Positions 42,791 to 52,114 of a stretch of DNA of 64,000 nucleotides are shown one piece after another. Location: positions 203,931-267,930 of the forward strand of contig NZ_ATUD01000007.1 in the NCBI RefSeq assembly GCF_000420025.1, written 5' to 3'. The stretch's first letter is position 1. Every line of letters begins with the position of its first letter. The DNA is from Patulibacter americanus DSM 16676 (lineage in GTDB: Bacteria > Actinomycetota > Thermoleophilia > Solirubrobacterales > Solirubrobacteraceae). The notes under the pieces were generated by a model. The model saw nothing but the letters and a program-made list of their open reading frames with translations. It was not told the DNA's origin and made no database searches. Made by a program: the position numbers and the translations under genes.

Positions 42791-44374
42791 ATGTGTGGCA
42801 TCGCTGCGATCTACGGCAGCAACGACGGTCCGGCCGGCGAGCGCATGCTCTCCCGCCTGACGCACCGCGGTCCGGACGACACGGGGAAGGTGGGCGTCGG
42901 GGAGCGGGCGTGGCTCGGGCACACCCGCCTCTCCATCGTCGACCTCGCCGGCGGCCGGCAGCCGCTGGGCGACCGGACGCTGTGGCTCGTCGGCAACGGC
43001 GAGGTCTACAACCACGAGGACGTCCGGCAGACGCTCGACGGGGCGCTCTTCGACACGGGCTCGGACAACGAGGTCGCCCTGCACCTCGTGGTCGAGCGCG
43101 GGATCGACGCCCTGGCGGAGCTGCGCGGCATGTGGGCGATCTGCCTCGCCGGCCCGGAGAACCCGGACCCCGAGTCCCACCCGGACTGGATCACGTTCCT
43201 GGCCGCCCGCGACCCGATCGGCATCAAGCCGTTGTACTGGACGCCGGACACCCTCGACACGCGCGGCGAGATCCGCTTCGCGTCCGAGATCCGGGCGTTC
43301 GACGAGGACTGGCGCTGGGCCGTCGAGACCTTCCCCCCGGGCTGCGCCTGGACGCCGGAGCACGGGCTCGTGCGGTTCGCCGACGCCGTGCCCGCGGAGC
43401 TCGCCCGCGTCTCCCGCGCCCCCGGCCCCGACGCGCCCGGCGCCCCGATCCCCGATGACGTCCTGCGCGGCACGCGGGAGACGCTCGCCAGCTCCGTCGA
43501 CCGCCACATGATGGCCGACGTCGACGTCGGCGTCTTCCTCTCCGGCGGGCTGGACTCGAGCCTCGTCGCGGCCCTGGCCCAGGACTTCCTGCGGGCCCGC
43601 GGCCGCACCCTTAAGACCTTCGCGGTGGGGACGGAGCGCTCCTCCGACCTGCTCGCCGCGCGCGTCGTCGCCGAGCACCTCGGCACGGAGCACCACGAGG
43701 CCGTCTACACCGCCGAGGACGCCCTCGCCGCGCTCGACGACGTCATCGGCTCGATCGAGTCCTTCGATCCGTCCCTGGTGCGCTCCGCCGTCCCGAACTG
43801 GTTCCTCGCCAAGCTCGCGGCCCGGCACGTCAAGGTCGTCCTCACGGGTGAGGGCGCCGACGAGCTCTACGCCGGCTACGACTACTACCACGACGAGTTC
43901 GCCGATCCGGAGGCGCTCCACGGCGAGCTCGTCCGCACCATCCGCGGTCTGCACGACCTGAACCTCCAGCGCGCGGACCGCGTGACGATGGCCCACGGCC
44001 TCGAGGCGCGGGTGCCGTTCCTGGACCGCGAGGTCATCGCGCAGGCCCTGGCGCTGGCCCCGGGCTGGAAGGCGTCGGACACCACGAAGCCGCGGCAGCT
44101 CGAGAAGCGCGTGCTGCGCCACGCGTTCGACGGCTGGCTGCCGGACGAGATCCTCTGGCGTCCGAAGGAGCAGTTCGGCGACGGATCGGGCGCCGCCGAG
44201 GTGCTGCAGGAGCGCCTCGAGGCGTCGATCCCCGACGCCGAGTTCGAGGCCGGCCGCACCGTCGTCGACCCGCCGCTGCGCTCCCGGGAGGAGCTCGCCT
44301 ACCACCGCATCTACGCCCGGCACCTCGGAGGCGTCCGCCCCGACCGGACGATGAGCCGGTTCGCCCAGGCCTGA
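42791..44374 (+). CDS. asnB: Asparagine synthetase B (glutamine-hydrolysing)
   Basis: A 527-residue two-domain enzyme. The glutaminase domain starts with catalytic Cys2 ('MCGIAAIYG') and has 'RLTHRGPDD' and 'NGEVYNH'. The synthetase domain has the PP-loop 'FLSGGLDSS' and 'LTGEGADELYAGY'. It converts aspartate, ATP and glutamine to asparagine. The length and the 'RADRVTMAHGLEARVPFLD' segment match the bacterial AsnB class. TAGCGT lies 8 nt before ATG 42791 (leaderless), which leaves Cys2 as the mature N-terminus after Met removal. Confidence 0.95.
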   Translation: MCGIAAIYGSNDGPAGERMLSRLTHRGPDDTGKVGVGERAWLGHTRLSIVDLAGGRQPLGDRTLWLVGNGEVYNHEDVRQTLDGALFDTGSDNEVALHLVVERGIDALAELRGMWAICLAGPENPDPESHPDWITFLAARDPIGIKPLYWTPDTLDTRGEIRFASEIRAFDEDWRWAVETFPPGCAWTPEHGLVRFADAVPAELARVSRAPGPDAPGAPIPDDVLRGTRETLASSVDRHMMADVDVGVFLSGGLDSSLVAALAQDFLRARGRTLKTFAVGTERSSDLLAARVVAEHLGTEHHEAVYTAEDALAALDDVIGSIESFDPSLVRSAVPNWFLAKLAARHVKVVLTGEGADELYAGYDYYHDEFADPEALHGELVRTIRGLHDLNLQRADRVTMAHGLEARVPFLDREVIAQALALAPGWKASDTTKPRQLEKRVLRHAFDGWLPDEILWRPKEQFGDGSGAAEVLQERLEASIPDAEFEAGRTVVDPPLRSREELAYHRIYARHLGGVRPDRTMSRFAQA

Positions 44375-44386
44375 GGCGCGCGTCGG

Positions 44387-44420
44387 GCTTCAGCCGGTGA
44401 TGCCCACCATCGCGGCGCAG
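44387..44420. repeat. 34-bp duplicate of a gene 3' end, copy 1
   Basis: Identical to 44458-44491, which encodes the last ten residues ('AMVGITG' region) and stop of the adjacent cell-wall hydrolase. The copy lies beyond that stop, 71 bp away. Confidence 0.85.
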
Positions 44421-44457
44421 GGCGGGTGGGATCCGGGGACAAGGCCGCCCCCGCGGC

Positions 44458-44491
44458 GCTTCAGCCGGTGATGCCCACCATCGCGGCGCAG
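44458..44491. repeat. 34-bp duplicate of a gene 3' end, copy 2
   Basis: Genuine 3' end of the cell-wall hydrolase gene (minus strand) plus 3 bp beyond the stop. Confidence 0.85.
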
Positions 44492-45540
44492 TCCCAATTC
44501 CCGGCGCCGGCCCCGCCGGCCCAGAGCTTGGCCGCGAGCCGGTCCTGCTCGGCCTTGCTCGCCTGGTAGGCGTGCTTCGTGGAGCCGCCGAGGCCCTTCC
44601 AGGTCGCCTCCATGAACTGGTAGTAGCCCGAGGCGCCCATGCTGTTGGGTCCGACGTTCTGGCCGCCGGACTCGCACTGCACGATCGGCCACGGGATCGC
44701 CCACTCGCCCTTGGGGGCGGGCGCCGCGGCGCGCGTCGTCGCGCGGCCCGGGGCCGGGGCGACGAACTGGCGGGCCGCCCGCTCCTGCTCGCGCTGCAGC
44801 TTCGCGAGCGTCCTCTGGGCCGTGGCGCGCTTGGACCGGGCGGCGGAGAGCGCGGCCACCCGGGCGTCGTGCGCCTCCGCGACGGCGGCGCGGCGGCGCT
44901 CGAGGCCCGCGGCCATCGACGCCATCGCGTCGCGCTGGCGGGCGGCGGCCTCCGTCTGCCGATGCTGCCCGCGCCGCAGCGTGGCGAGGCGGGCCTCGTC
45001 CTTCGCGGCGGTGCTGCGTGCGCGGCGGACGGCGGTGACGATGCGGGTGTCCTGCGCCTGCACGCGCTTGAGGAAGTCGACGCGCTCGAGCAGGTCGGAG
45101 AACCCGTCCGAGCTCAGGACGACGTCGACGACGTCGGGCGGGTCGGCGACGTAGCGGGTGCGCAGCACGCGGGCCAGGACCTCGCGGCCCTCGTCCAGGC
45201 GCCGGTGCAGGCGCACGAGTCGGGCCCGGGTCGACCGCAGATCGGCCGAGGTCGTGGCCAGCTGCGCCTGCGCGCGGTCGTACTGGACCTGCACCTCGCT
45301 CAACCGGCGCTGGCCGACGGCCGCGGCCTTCGTCGCGGACGCCTCGAGCGCGCCGAGCTTCGCCGCGGTGCCCTGCAGCTGCGCCTCGCGGCGGCTCTGG
45401 CGGTCGATCTCGCCGCGCAGGGCGGACGAGCTCGGGGCCGCCGGCGCCAGGTGCGGCAGGAGGACGAGCGCGAGCAGCGCGAGGAGCAGGCCGCCGGCGA
45501 GCACGCCGGTGCGGCCCCGGAGGGCGAGGGGTACGGTCAT
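44461..45540 (-). CDS. Secreted coiled-coil peptidoglycan hydrolase with Rpf/SLT-like domain
   Basis: A 359-residue exported protein: an N-terminal signal/anchor helix (about 13-32), a long coiled coil (40-250) of the PcsB/RipA-N type rich in Ala, Arg and Gln, a Pro/Ala linker, and a C-terminal domain (about 285-359) with 'IVQCESGGQNVGPNSMGASG', 'YYQFMEATWKGLGG' and 'GNWDC'. The CESGG and YYQF motifs resemble the resuscitation-promoting-factor/transglycosylase fold with its catalytic Glu. It probably cleaves septal peptidoglycan under coiled-coil control. Part of its 3' end is duplicated just downstream. Confidence 0.8.
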   Translation of the reverse strand: MTVPLALRGRTGVLAGGLLLALLALVLLPHLAPAAPSSSALRGEIDRQSRREAQLQGTAAKLGALEASATKAAAVGQRRLSEVQVQYDRAQAQLATTSADLRSTRARLVRLHRRLDEGREVLARVLRTRYVADPPDVVDVVLSSDGFSDLLERVDFLKRVQAQDTRIVTAVRRARSTAAKDEARLATLRRGQHRQTEAAARQRDAMASMAAGLERRRAAVAEAHDARVAALSAARSKRATAQRTLAKLQREQERAARQFVAPAPGRATTRAAAPAPKGEWAIPWPIVQCESGGQNVGPNSMGASGYYQFMEATWKGLGGSTKHAYQASKAEQDRLAAKLWAGGAGAGNWDCAAMVGITG

Positions 45541-45683
45541 GGAGGTGTTCCGCGCCGGTGACGGCAATCGGGCGCGACCGTCGAAGCTACCCCCGGGGCC
45601 GCGCCGGGGCGACCTCTGAAACCCATCGTGCGAAGCCGGGACGGCCGTCACAGAGAGCGCGCGGGCCGGCGGCGGAGGGGCCC

Positions 45684-46877
45684 TCAGCCGTGGCGTTCTC
45701 CCCGCCGGCGCAGTGCGAGCTCCAGGGCGAACCGCGCCTCGGGGTCCTCCGGGTCGACGTCGAGCGCCTCCCGCAGGCGGGCCATGCGGTAGCGGACGGT
45801 CTGGGGGTGCAGGTGCAGCGCGGCGGCCATCCGGGGCCCGTGTCCGCGGTGGTCGAGCCACGCGCGGAGCGTCTCGAGGTGCCGCTCCCGACGGCCCTCC
45901 GGCAGGGCGTCGAGCGGCCCGAGCGCCCGGGCGGCGAGGTCGTCGGCGGCCTCCGGGTCGCCGTGGACGACGGCGTCGGGCAGCGCGTCGTCGGCCCGCA
46001 GCGGCCCGTCACCGGGGGCGACGCGGCCGGCGGCGATGAGGGCCGCGACGGCCCGCGCGCGGCGGTGGGAGCGAGCGACCTCGGGCCACGCCACGACCGG
46101 GCCGATCACCGCCGGGCGCCCGGCCAGCGCCGGGACCGCGCGGTCCAGCGGCCCCTCCGCCGGGACCACGCCGACCGCGGCGCCCTCCCGCACGGCGGCG
46201 ACGATCCGCGGGTCCAGCCGCAACAGATCGCCGGGCCCGTCGACGTCGGTGAGCACCACCACGGCGACCCGTGCGGGCGGCGCCCAGCCGAGCTCGGCCG
46301 CGGCGGCGTCGAGATCCTCGACGGGCCGGCCCGCGGCGACGAGCCGCACCAGGGTGTCGCGGGCGCGCTGGGTCGCACCGGCGCGCAGGGACTGCTCCTC
46401 CGCCCAGCCCGTCACCGACAGGCCCGCCAGGCGGTGGATGTAGGCGAAGATCGCGTCGCCCAGGCGGATCAGCACCGCGGGGTCCTCCCCCGCCTCGGTC
46501 GCCGCGTCGGCGAACCGCCGCCAGGCCACGCGTGCGCCGGTGCGGTAGGCGCCCTGCAAGGCGTCGAGGGTGCGGCCGGCGCGGACCTCGCCGCGCCCGA
46601 GCTCCTCGATCATCGGCGTAGTCGTCCCCGGCCGGGTCGGGTCCTCCAGCAGGTCGACGAACTCGCCAAGGGCGAACGCGACGCCGCGGCGGACGGCCTC
46701 GCCGAACGCCCCCGTCAGCGGGCGGCGGTACTCCGGGACCTCGTCGCGGATGGCGTCCAGGATCTCGTCCGTCACCGCGGGGAGCGTCGGACGCAGCGCA
46801 CCGGCGAGGGCGGGAGAGAGCTGCGCCAGACGCTCGCGCGCATCGTCGTCCGTCCGCTGCGCGGCGTCGAGCCCCAT
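45684..46877 (-). CDS. PucR/CdaR family helix-turn-helix regulator
   Basis: A 397-residue regulator. The C-terminal HTH is typical of the PucR family: 'LETLRAWLDHRGHGPRMAAALHLH' then 'PQTVRYRMARLREALD'. The N-terminal helical part and the central GGDEF-like region ('RVAVVVLTDVDGPGDLL') fit a ligand-sensing module. Such proteins activate purine, sugar-acid or aldehyde catabolism; the neighbouring aldehyde dehydrogenase is a possible target. TAGGAT lies 6 nt before ATG 46877 (leaderless), so it is transcribed apart from the dehydrogenase upstream. Confidence 0.88.
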   Translation of the reverse strand: MGLDAAQRTDDDARERLAQLSPALAGALRPTLPAVTDEILDAIRDEVPEYRRPLTGAFGEAVRRGVAFALGEFVDLLEDPTRPGTTTPMIEELGRGEVRAGRTLDALQGAYRTGARVAWRRFADAATEAGEDPAVLIRLGDAIFAYIHRLAGLSVTGWAEEQSLRAGATQRARDTLVRLVAAGRPVEDLDAAAAELGWAPPARVAVVVLTDVDGPGDLLRLDPRIVAAVREGAAVGVVPAEGPLDRAVPALAGRPAVIGPVVAWPEVARSHRRARAVAALIAAGRVAPGDGPLRADDALPDAVVHGDPEAADDLAARALGPLDALPEGRRERHLETLRAWLDHRGHGPRMAAALHLHPQTVRYRMARLREALDVDPEDPEARFALELALRRRGERHG

Positions 46878-46912
46878 GGGGCCATCCTACGCGCGTCGTG
46901 ATGAACGAGGAG

Positions 46913-46945
46913 GGCCGCGGCGGGGACAGGCGCCCCACCGCGGCC
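46913..46945. terminator. Second hairpin after the aldehyde dehydrogenase gene
   Basis: GGCCGCGG-C-GGGG / CCCC-A-CCGCGGCC, a 12-bp stem with one mismatch, just upstream of the pucR promoter. Confidence 0.55.
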
Positions 46946-46974
46946 GAGACTCATCGGATCATGCGTAGGAGAGA

Positions 46975-47002
46975 GGGACGCCCACAGACGTGCGGGCGCC
47001 CC
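46975..47002 (-). terminator. Aldehyde dehydrogenase terminator
   Basis: A 12-bp stem (10 Watson-Crick plus two G-U pairs in the minus-strand RNA) with a 4-nt loop, beginning 9 bp after the dehydrogenase stop and followed by a pyrimidine-rich stretch. Confidence 0.6.
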
Positions 47003-47010
47003 GTGGGCTC

Positions 47011-48507
47011 CTAGAGCCCGACGATCACCGACTTCGTCTCGAGGTAGTTGTTCAGCACCTCCTCGCCCATCTCGCGGCCCCAGCCGCTCTGCTTGTAGCC
47101 GCCGAAGGGGAGCTCGGCGGAGAACACGTGGTACGTGTTGATGTGGACCGTGCCCGCCTGGATGCGCTTGGCGAGCTTGTGGGCCTTCGAGATGTCGCGC
47201 GTCCACACGCCGGCCGCGAGGCCGTAGTGGGAGTCGTTGGCCTGGCGCGCGAGGTCCTCGACGTCGGAGAACGGCAGCGCGGCGATGACCGGCCCGAAGA
47301 CCTCCTCGCGGACGATCGCGTGGTTCGCGTCGGCGCCGGTGATCACGGTCGGCTCGACGTAGTAGCCCGGGCGGTCGATGTTGTTGCCGCCGGCCACGGC
47401 GCTCGAGCCCTCCTCCTGGCCCTTCTTGAGGTAGCCCGTGACCCGGTCGAACTGCTCCTGCGAGACGAGCGGGCCCATCTCCGTGTCGGCGTCCATGCCG
47501 TAACCGACCTTGATGCCCTTCGCGGCGGCGGACACGCCCTCGACGACCTGGTCGAAGTGCTCCTCGGCCACGTAGAGACGCGAGCCGGCGGAGCAGACCT
47601 CGCCCTGGTTGAAGAAGATGCCCTGCGCGGCCCCGGCGATCGCGGCGTCGACATCGGCGTCGTCGAAGATGATGTTCGGCGACTTGCCGCCGAGCTCGAG
47701 CGACACGCGCTTGAGGTTGCCCGTGGCGGCGCGGGCGATGAGCTTGCCGACCTCGGTGGAGCCCGTGAAGGCGATCTTGTTGACGTCGGGGTGCTCGGCC
47801 AGCGCGGCACCGGCCGTCTCGCCGAAGCCGGGGACGACGTTGACGACGCCCTTCGGCAGCCCGGCCTCGAGCATGAGCTCGCCGAGGCGCAGGGCCGAGA
47901 GCGGCGTCTGCTCCGCCGGCTTGAGGACGACGGTGTTGCCCGTCGTCAGCGCGGGACCGAGCTTCCACGCGGCCATGAGCAGCGGGAAGTTCCACGGGAT
48001 GATCTGGCCGACGACGCCGATCGGCTCGCGCAGCGTGTAGGCGTGGAACTCCGCGCCCGGGAGGTACGGGACCGACGGCGTGACCGTGCCCCCCTTGATC
48101 TTCGTGGCCCAGCCGGCCATGTACCAGAAGAGGTCGGCGGCGAGGGCGACGTCGGCGGCCTGCGCGACGGCCTTCGGCTTGCCGTTGTCGAGCGAGTCGA
48201 GCTCGGCGAGCTCCTCGGCGTTCTCGGCGATGAGGTCGCCGATGCGGTGGATGATGCGCCCGCGCTCGGAGGGGTTCAGCGTGGACCACTCGCCCTCGAA
48301 CGCCCGGCGGGCGGCCTTGACGGCGCGGTCGATGTCCTCCGCGCCACCCTCAGCGACCGTCGCCAGGACCTCGCCGGTGCCCGGGTCGATGGTCTCGAAC
48401 GTGGCGCCGGAGGCGGCGTCGACGAGCTCGCCGTCGATGAGCAGGCGCTTCGTGCCCTGCAGGAAGGCGCCGGCGTGCTGGGGGCTGGTGGCGGTGGGAG
48501 TGGCCAT
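47011..48507 (-). CDS. NAD(P)-dependent aldehyde dehydrogenase
   Basis: A 498-residue ALDH. The coenzyme motif 'IPWNFPLLMAAWK', 'KPAEQTPL', the 'FTGSTEVGK' loop, the general-base Glu in 'LELGGKSP' and the nucleophile Cys in 'NQGEVCSAGSR' are all intact. It oxidises aldehydes to acids; the type resembles retinal/betaine/acetaldehyde dehydrogenases of actinobacteria. GGAGAG precedes ATG 48507, a real Shine-Dalgarno. The divergent GAF regulator at 48722 is the likely activator, through repeats in the 214-bp gap. Confidence 0.93.
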   Translation of the reverse strand: MATPTATSPQHAGAFLQGTKRLLIDGELVDAASGATFETIDPGTGEVLATVAEGGAEDIDRAVKAARRAFEGEWSTLNPSERGRIIHRIGDLIAENAEELAELDSLDNGKPKAVAQAADVALAADLFWYMAGWATKIKGGTVTPSVPYLPGAEFHAYTLREPIGVVGQIIPWNFPLLMAAWKLGPALTTGNTVVLKPAEQTPLSALRLGELMLEAGLPKGVVNVVPGFGETAGAALAEHPDVNKIAFTGSTEVGKLIARAATGNLKRVSLELGGKSPNIIFDDADVDAAIAGAAQGIFFNQGEVCSAGSRLYVAEEHFDQVVEGVSAAAKGIKVGYGMDADTEMGPLVSQEQFDRVTGYLKKGQEEGSSAVAGGNNIDRPGYYVEPTVITGADANHAIVREEVFGPVIAALPFSDVEDLARQANDSHYGLAAGVWTRDISKAHKLAKRIQAGTVHINTYHVFSAELPFGGYKQSGWGREMGEEVLNNYLETKSVIVGL

Positions 48508-48586
48508 GGTGCGTCTCTCCGTGTGCTCGGGGCGGTGGCGCGGTCGCACCACCGGGGTCTTGTAGGGCGACCGTACGCCCGCCCCC

Positions 48587-48657
48587 GTTGCGGCCGGGTT
48601 GCAGAACACGAGTGGCAACACGCCAACTTCGGGCCGCCGCTGCTACCTCGACGCAAC
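48587..48657. promoter_or_regulatory. GTTGC/GCAAC operator cluster candidate
   Basis: GTTGC at 48587 and 48598, GCAAC at 48615 and 48653. The inner pair forms the palindrome GTTGC-N12-GCAAC (48598-48619), located midway between the ALDH gene and its divergent regulator. Confidence 0.45.
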
Positions 48658-48721
48658 GTCGGGAATCCGTCCCGCGCGACGTGCGCACGCGCGTAGGATC
48701 GGCCGGAGGAGCCGAGAGAGG

Positions 48722-50299
48722 ATGAGCACGCGCACGACCGATCCGTGGACGGCCATCGAGGCGGTCGGGGACCCCGTGCGCCACGCGCTGCTCCTCGCCC
48801 GGTTGAACGAGACCGCCCGCAGCGGCCGCCGCGTCGGCGACGCGGTGCGCTCGGTCGTCGACCGCTCGTGGCAGCGCTCGGCCGCCGCCGGCGTCGACCC
48901 GGCCGTCGACCGCCCCGCCGTGGTCGTCGGCGGGGACGACCTGGAGGACCGGCGGGCCCGTCACCCGCTCGCCGCGGTCCGCCCGACGCTCGCGCGCCTG
49001 CTGACGGACCTCTCCGCGAGCGCCCCGCACGTCTTCGCGCTCTCGGACGCCGACGGCCTCCTGCTGTGGGTCGACGGGGCGCCCGGCGCGGTGGAGCGCG
49101 CCGGTGGCGAGATGGCGTTCGCTCCCGGCACGGACTGGAGCGAGCGCGCCGCGGGCACGAACGCCGTCGGCACCGCGCTGGCCGAGCAGCACGCCGTCCA
49201 GATCTTCAGCGCGGAGCACTTCCGTCCTGCCGTCCACGGCTGGACGTGCTCCGCCTCGCCCATCCGCAGTCCCGAGACCGGCGAGGTGCTCGGCGTGCTC
49301 GACGCGACCGCCGACCTGCGCACGGTCGACGCGCGGACCCTCCCCTACCTCGTCGGCGCGACCCGCGCCGCCGAGCGGATCCTGCTCGCCCACGCCCGCC
49401 GTCGCGACGCGCGCCTGCGGGCGCTGGTCCGGCAGCGCCCGGCCGGCGCCGCGCGGCCCGCGCTCGCCCTCAGCCCCGTCGGACGGATCGTGCCCACGGA
49501 CGGGACCGCACCCGAGCTCGCGCCGGCAGGCGACGGGCCGACCGAGCGGCGCTGGCGCCTGCCGGTGCCGGACCCGGCGGGCGGTCCCGTGCGGCTGCCG
49601 GACGGGCGGATGGGGCACGCCGAGCCGGCCGGGGCCGACGGGTTCCTCGTCTACGCGGACGCCCCCGTGGCCCGCCGACGGCCCGCCGTGACGCTCGAGC
49701 TGCTCGGCACGGCGAGCCCCCTCGCCCGCCGCCGCGACGGCGCGCAGCCGCTCAGCCGGGGCCACGCGGAGATCCTCGCCCTGCTCGTCCACGCCCCCAC
49801 GGGCCTGACCGCGGAGCGCCTCGCCGTCCTCCTGCACGGCGACGACGCGAACGCCGGGACGGCCCGCGCTGCCTGCTCGCGCCTGCGCTCCCGCCTGCCG
49901 GGCGTCGTGCTCGCCCGCCCGTACCGGCTCGCCGACGGGGTGGGCAGCGACCTGGGTGAGGTCCGCCGTCGCCTCGCCGCCGGAGACCTGCCCGGGGCGG
50001 TCGGCGCCTACCGTGGTCCGCTGCTGTCCGACAGCGTCGCCCCCGGCGTGCGCGACCTCGCCGACGGGCTCCACGCCGAGCTTCGCGGCGCGGTCCTCGA
50101 GGCGGGCGACGCGGAGGCCCTGGCCTCGTGGTGCGCCACCCCCCACGGCGCGGAGGACCTGCGCGCGGCCGAGGCCCTCGTCGGCGCCCTCCCCCACGGC
50201 GATCCACGTCGCGGTGCGGCCGCGGGCCGGATCGCGGCGCTGCGTCGGCGGCTCGGGCTCGCGTCGCGCCCCGGCGCGGTCTCCGCGGGAGGGCTCTAG
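48722..50299 (+). CDS. GAF-domain transcriptional regulator (AcoR-like, no AAA domain)
   Basis: A 525-residue regulator. The N-terminal 'VVDRSWQRSAAAGVDP' and the GAF domain ('FALSDADGLLLWVDG', 'GTDWSERAAGTNAVGTALAE', 'CSASPIRSPETGEVLGVLD') match AcoR-type activators of acetoin and aldehyde catabolism. The sigma-54 AAA domain is absent; instead a C-terminal winged-helix-like region ('LSRGHAEILALLVHAP') may bind DNA. TAGGAT is 22 nt upstream and a GAGAGG precedes ATG 48722. It is divergent from the ALDH gene, which it probably controls. Confidence 0.8.
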   Translation: MSTRTTDPWTAIEAVGDPVRHALLLARLNETARSGRRVGDAVRSVVDRSWQRSAAAGVDPAVDRPAVVVGGDDLEDRRARHPLAAVRPTLARLLTDLSASAPHVFALSDADGLLLWVDGAPGAVERAGGEMAFAPGTDWSERAAGTNAVGTALAEQHAVQIFSAEHFRPAVHGWTCSASPIRSPETGEVLGVLDATADLRTVDARTLPYLVGATRAAERILLAHARRRDARLRALVRQRPAGAARPALALSPVGRIVPTDGTAPELAPAGDGPTERRWRLPVPDPAGGPVRLPDGRMGHAEPAGADGFLVYADAPVARRRPAVTLELLGTASPLARRRDGAQPLSRGHAEILALLVHAPTGLTAERLAVLLHGDDANAGTARAACSRLRSRLPGVVLARPYRLADGVGSDLGEVRRRLAAGDLPGAVGAYRGPLLSDSVAPGVRDLADGLHAELRGAVLEAGDAEALASWCATPHGAEDLRAAEALVGALPHGDPRRGAAAGRIAALRRRLGLASRPGAVSAGGL

Positions 50300-50425
50300 C
50301 CACCTACGGCACGCGTGCCGACGTGCGGGCGCTCGCCGGCGACCGGTACGGCGGGACCCGCGTGCCCCCGGCCCGCGCCGGGCGGCCAAAGTAGGACGTG
50401 GCACGTCTCGCTCCCGCCCGGCATG

Positions 50426-51931
50426 ATGTCGCGCGTGAGCGCGATCGATCCCCGCACCCCCGTCCTCGTCGGCACGGGCCAGGTCACGCACCGGCCCTCG
50501 GCCGGCCCGGCCCCGGCCCCTCTCGCGCTGATGACGCTGGCCGCGCGGGCGGCTGCGGCCGACGCCGGCCCGGGCGGCGACGCGCTGCTCGGGCGGGTCG
50601 GGAGCGTGGGGATCGTGGACGTCTTCTCCTGGCCCGTGCCCGACCCGGGGCGCCTGCTGGCCGACGAGCTCGGGGTCGCCCCGGAGGAGACCGTGCGCAC
50701 GGTCATCGGCGGCAACAGTCCGATCGCTCTGCTGGCCGACGCCGCGACGCGCATCGCGGCCGGGCAGCTCGACGTCGCGCTGATCGGCGGCGGCGAGGTC
50801 GGCACCGCGTTCCGCACGGCGATGATGGGGGGCGAGCCGACGGGCTGGCCGACGCAGCCGGAGGGCACCGCGCCCACCCGCGTGCTCGGCACGGACCGCC
50901 CGCCGTCCCACGACGCCGAGCTCGCCGCGGGCCTCGCGTTCCCGATCTCGTACTACCCGCTGTTCGAGCACCGCCTCCGCCACGCGGCCGGCCGCACGAG
51001 CGAGGAGCAGCGCGCGTGGATCGGCGAGTGGTGGTCCGCCTACAGCGCCGTCGCGGCCGAGCACCCGCAGGGCTGGACCCGCGAGGCGATGACCCCGGAG
51101 GAGATCGCGACGCCGAGCGGCAGGAACCGGCTGATCAGCGACCCCTACACGCGGGCGATGAACGCCAACATCGCCGTCGACCAGGCCGCGATGCTGCTGA
51201 TCACGAGCGCCGGCGCCGCCGAGGCCGCCGGGATCCCCCGCGACCGCTGGGTCTTCGTCCACGGCACGGCCGCGGCGTCGGACCACTGGTTCGTCGGCGA
51301 GCGCGAGCACCTCGACCGCTCCCCGGCCATCGCGGCGGGCGGCCGCGCGCTCTTCGGTCACGCGGGCGTCGGCCCCGACGACCTGGCCCTCGTCGACCTC
51401 TACTCCTGCTTCCCCTGCGCCGTGCAGGTGGGCGCGAACGAGCTGGGGCTGCGGGTCGACGAGCCGGGCCGGCCGCTCACCGTGACGGGCGGCCTGGCGC
51501 TCTTCGGCGGCCCCGCCAACAACTACGTGACGCACTCGATCGCGACCCTCGTCGACCGGGCCCGCGAGCGCCCGGAGGACCTGGCGCTCGCCACGGCCGT
51601 CGGCTGGTACCTGACGAAGCACGGCCTGGCCCTGCTCTCCGCCACGCCGCCGGCGACGCCCTACGCCCACCACGACGTCCAGGCCACCGTCGACGCGACG
51701 CCGAAGCGCGAGATCGCCGCCGACCCCAGCGGCACGTGGACCGTCGAGACGTTCACGGCGGCGTACGACCGCGAGGGACGGCCGACCCTCGGCTCGGTCG
51801 TGGCCCTCGACGACGACGGACGCCGGGCGTTCGGGAAGAGCGACGACGCGGCGACCCTGGCGCGGCTGCTGACGGGCGACCCCATCGGGGGCTCCGTCGA
51901 GCTCGACGGCCGCGGGGGCTTCACGCTCTAG
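50426..51931 (+). CDS. Thiolase-superfamily acetyl-CoA acetyltransferase
   Basis: A 501-residue thiolase-fold protein of the SCP2/long-chain-thiolase-like branch: 'DPRTPVLVGTGQVTHRP' at the N-terminus, 'ALIGGGEVGTAFRTAM', the C-terminal active-site region 'DLYSCFPCAVQVGANELGL' and the glycine-rich 'TGGLALFGGPANNYVTHSIA'. An OB-fold-like tail (about 400-500) follows. The usual N-terminal nucleophile Cys is not obvious, so the catalytic role is uncertain. ATG 50423, ATG 50426 and GTG 50435 are all possible starts. Confidence 0.78.
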   Translation: MSRVSAIDPRTPVLVGTGQVTHRPSAGPAPAPLALMTLAARAAAADAGPGGDALLGRVGSVGIVDVFSWPVPDPGRLLADELGVAPEETVRTVIGGNSPIALLADAATRIAAGQLDVALIGGGEVGTAFRTAMMGGEPTGWPTQPEGTAPTRVLGTDRPPSHDAELAAGLAFPISYYPLFEHRLRHAAGRTSEEQRAWIGEWWSAYSAVAAEHPQGWTREAMTPEEIATPSGRNRLISDPYTRAMNANIAVDQAAMLLITSAGAAEAAGIPRDRWVFVHGTAAASDHWFVGEREHLDRSPAIAAGGRALFGHAGVGPDDLALVDLYSCFPCAVQVGANELGLRVDEPGRPLTVTGGLALFGGPANNYVTHSIATLVDRARERPEDLALATAVGWYLTKHGLALLSATPPATPYAHHDVQATVDATPKREIAADPSGTWTVETFTAAYDREGRPTLGSVVALDDDGRRAFGKSDDAATLARLLTGDPIGGSVELDGRGGFTL

Positions 51932-51984
51932 GCGGGCCGGAACTCCCGCCGGGGGCGGCGCGGCCCCGGGCACCGAGGGCGCCA

Positions 51985-52005
51985 CGGCTCCGGACTCCGG
52001 AGCCG
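51985..52005. terminator. Thiolase gene terminator
   Basis: CGGCTCCGG-ACT-CCGGAGCCG, a perfect 9-bp stem, 53 bp after the stop. Confidence 0.6.
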
Positions 52006-52114
52006 CGTGAAGGCCCTCCGGCGCGGCGGCCGCTGAGGCCTCGCGAGCACGCCGTACGCGACCGCGACGAACTGCCCTGGTCAACGGGGCCCCGGCGACG
52101 TAGGATCGCCCTCG

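Noticed and set aside
44390..44704. Separate 104-codon ORF ending in the duplicated tail
   Set aside because: It runs out of frame through the cell-wall hydrolase gene and is open only because the 34-bp tail was duplicated.
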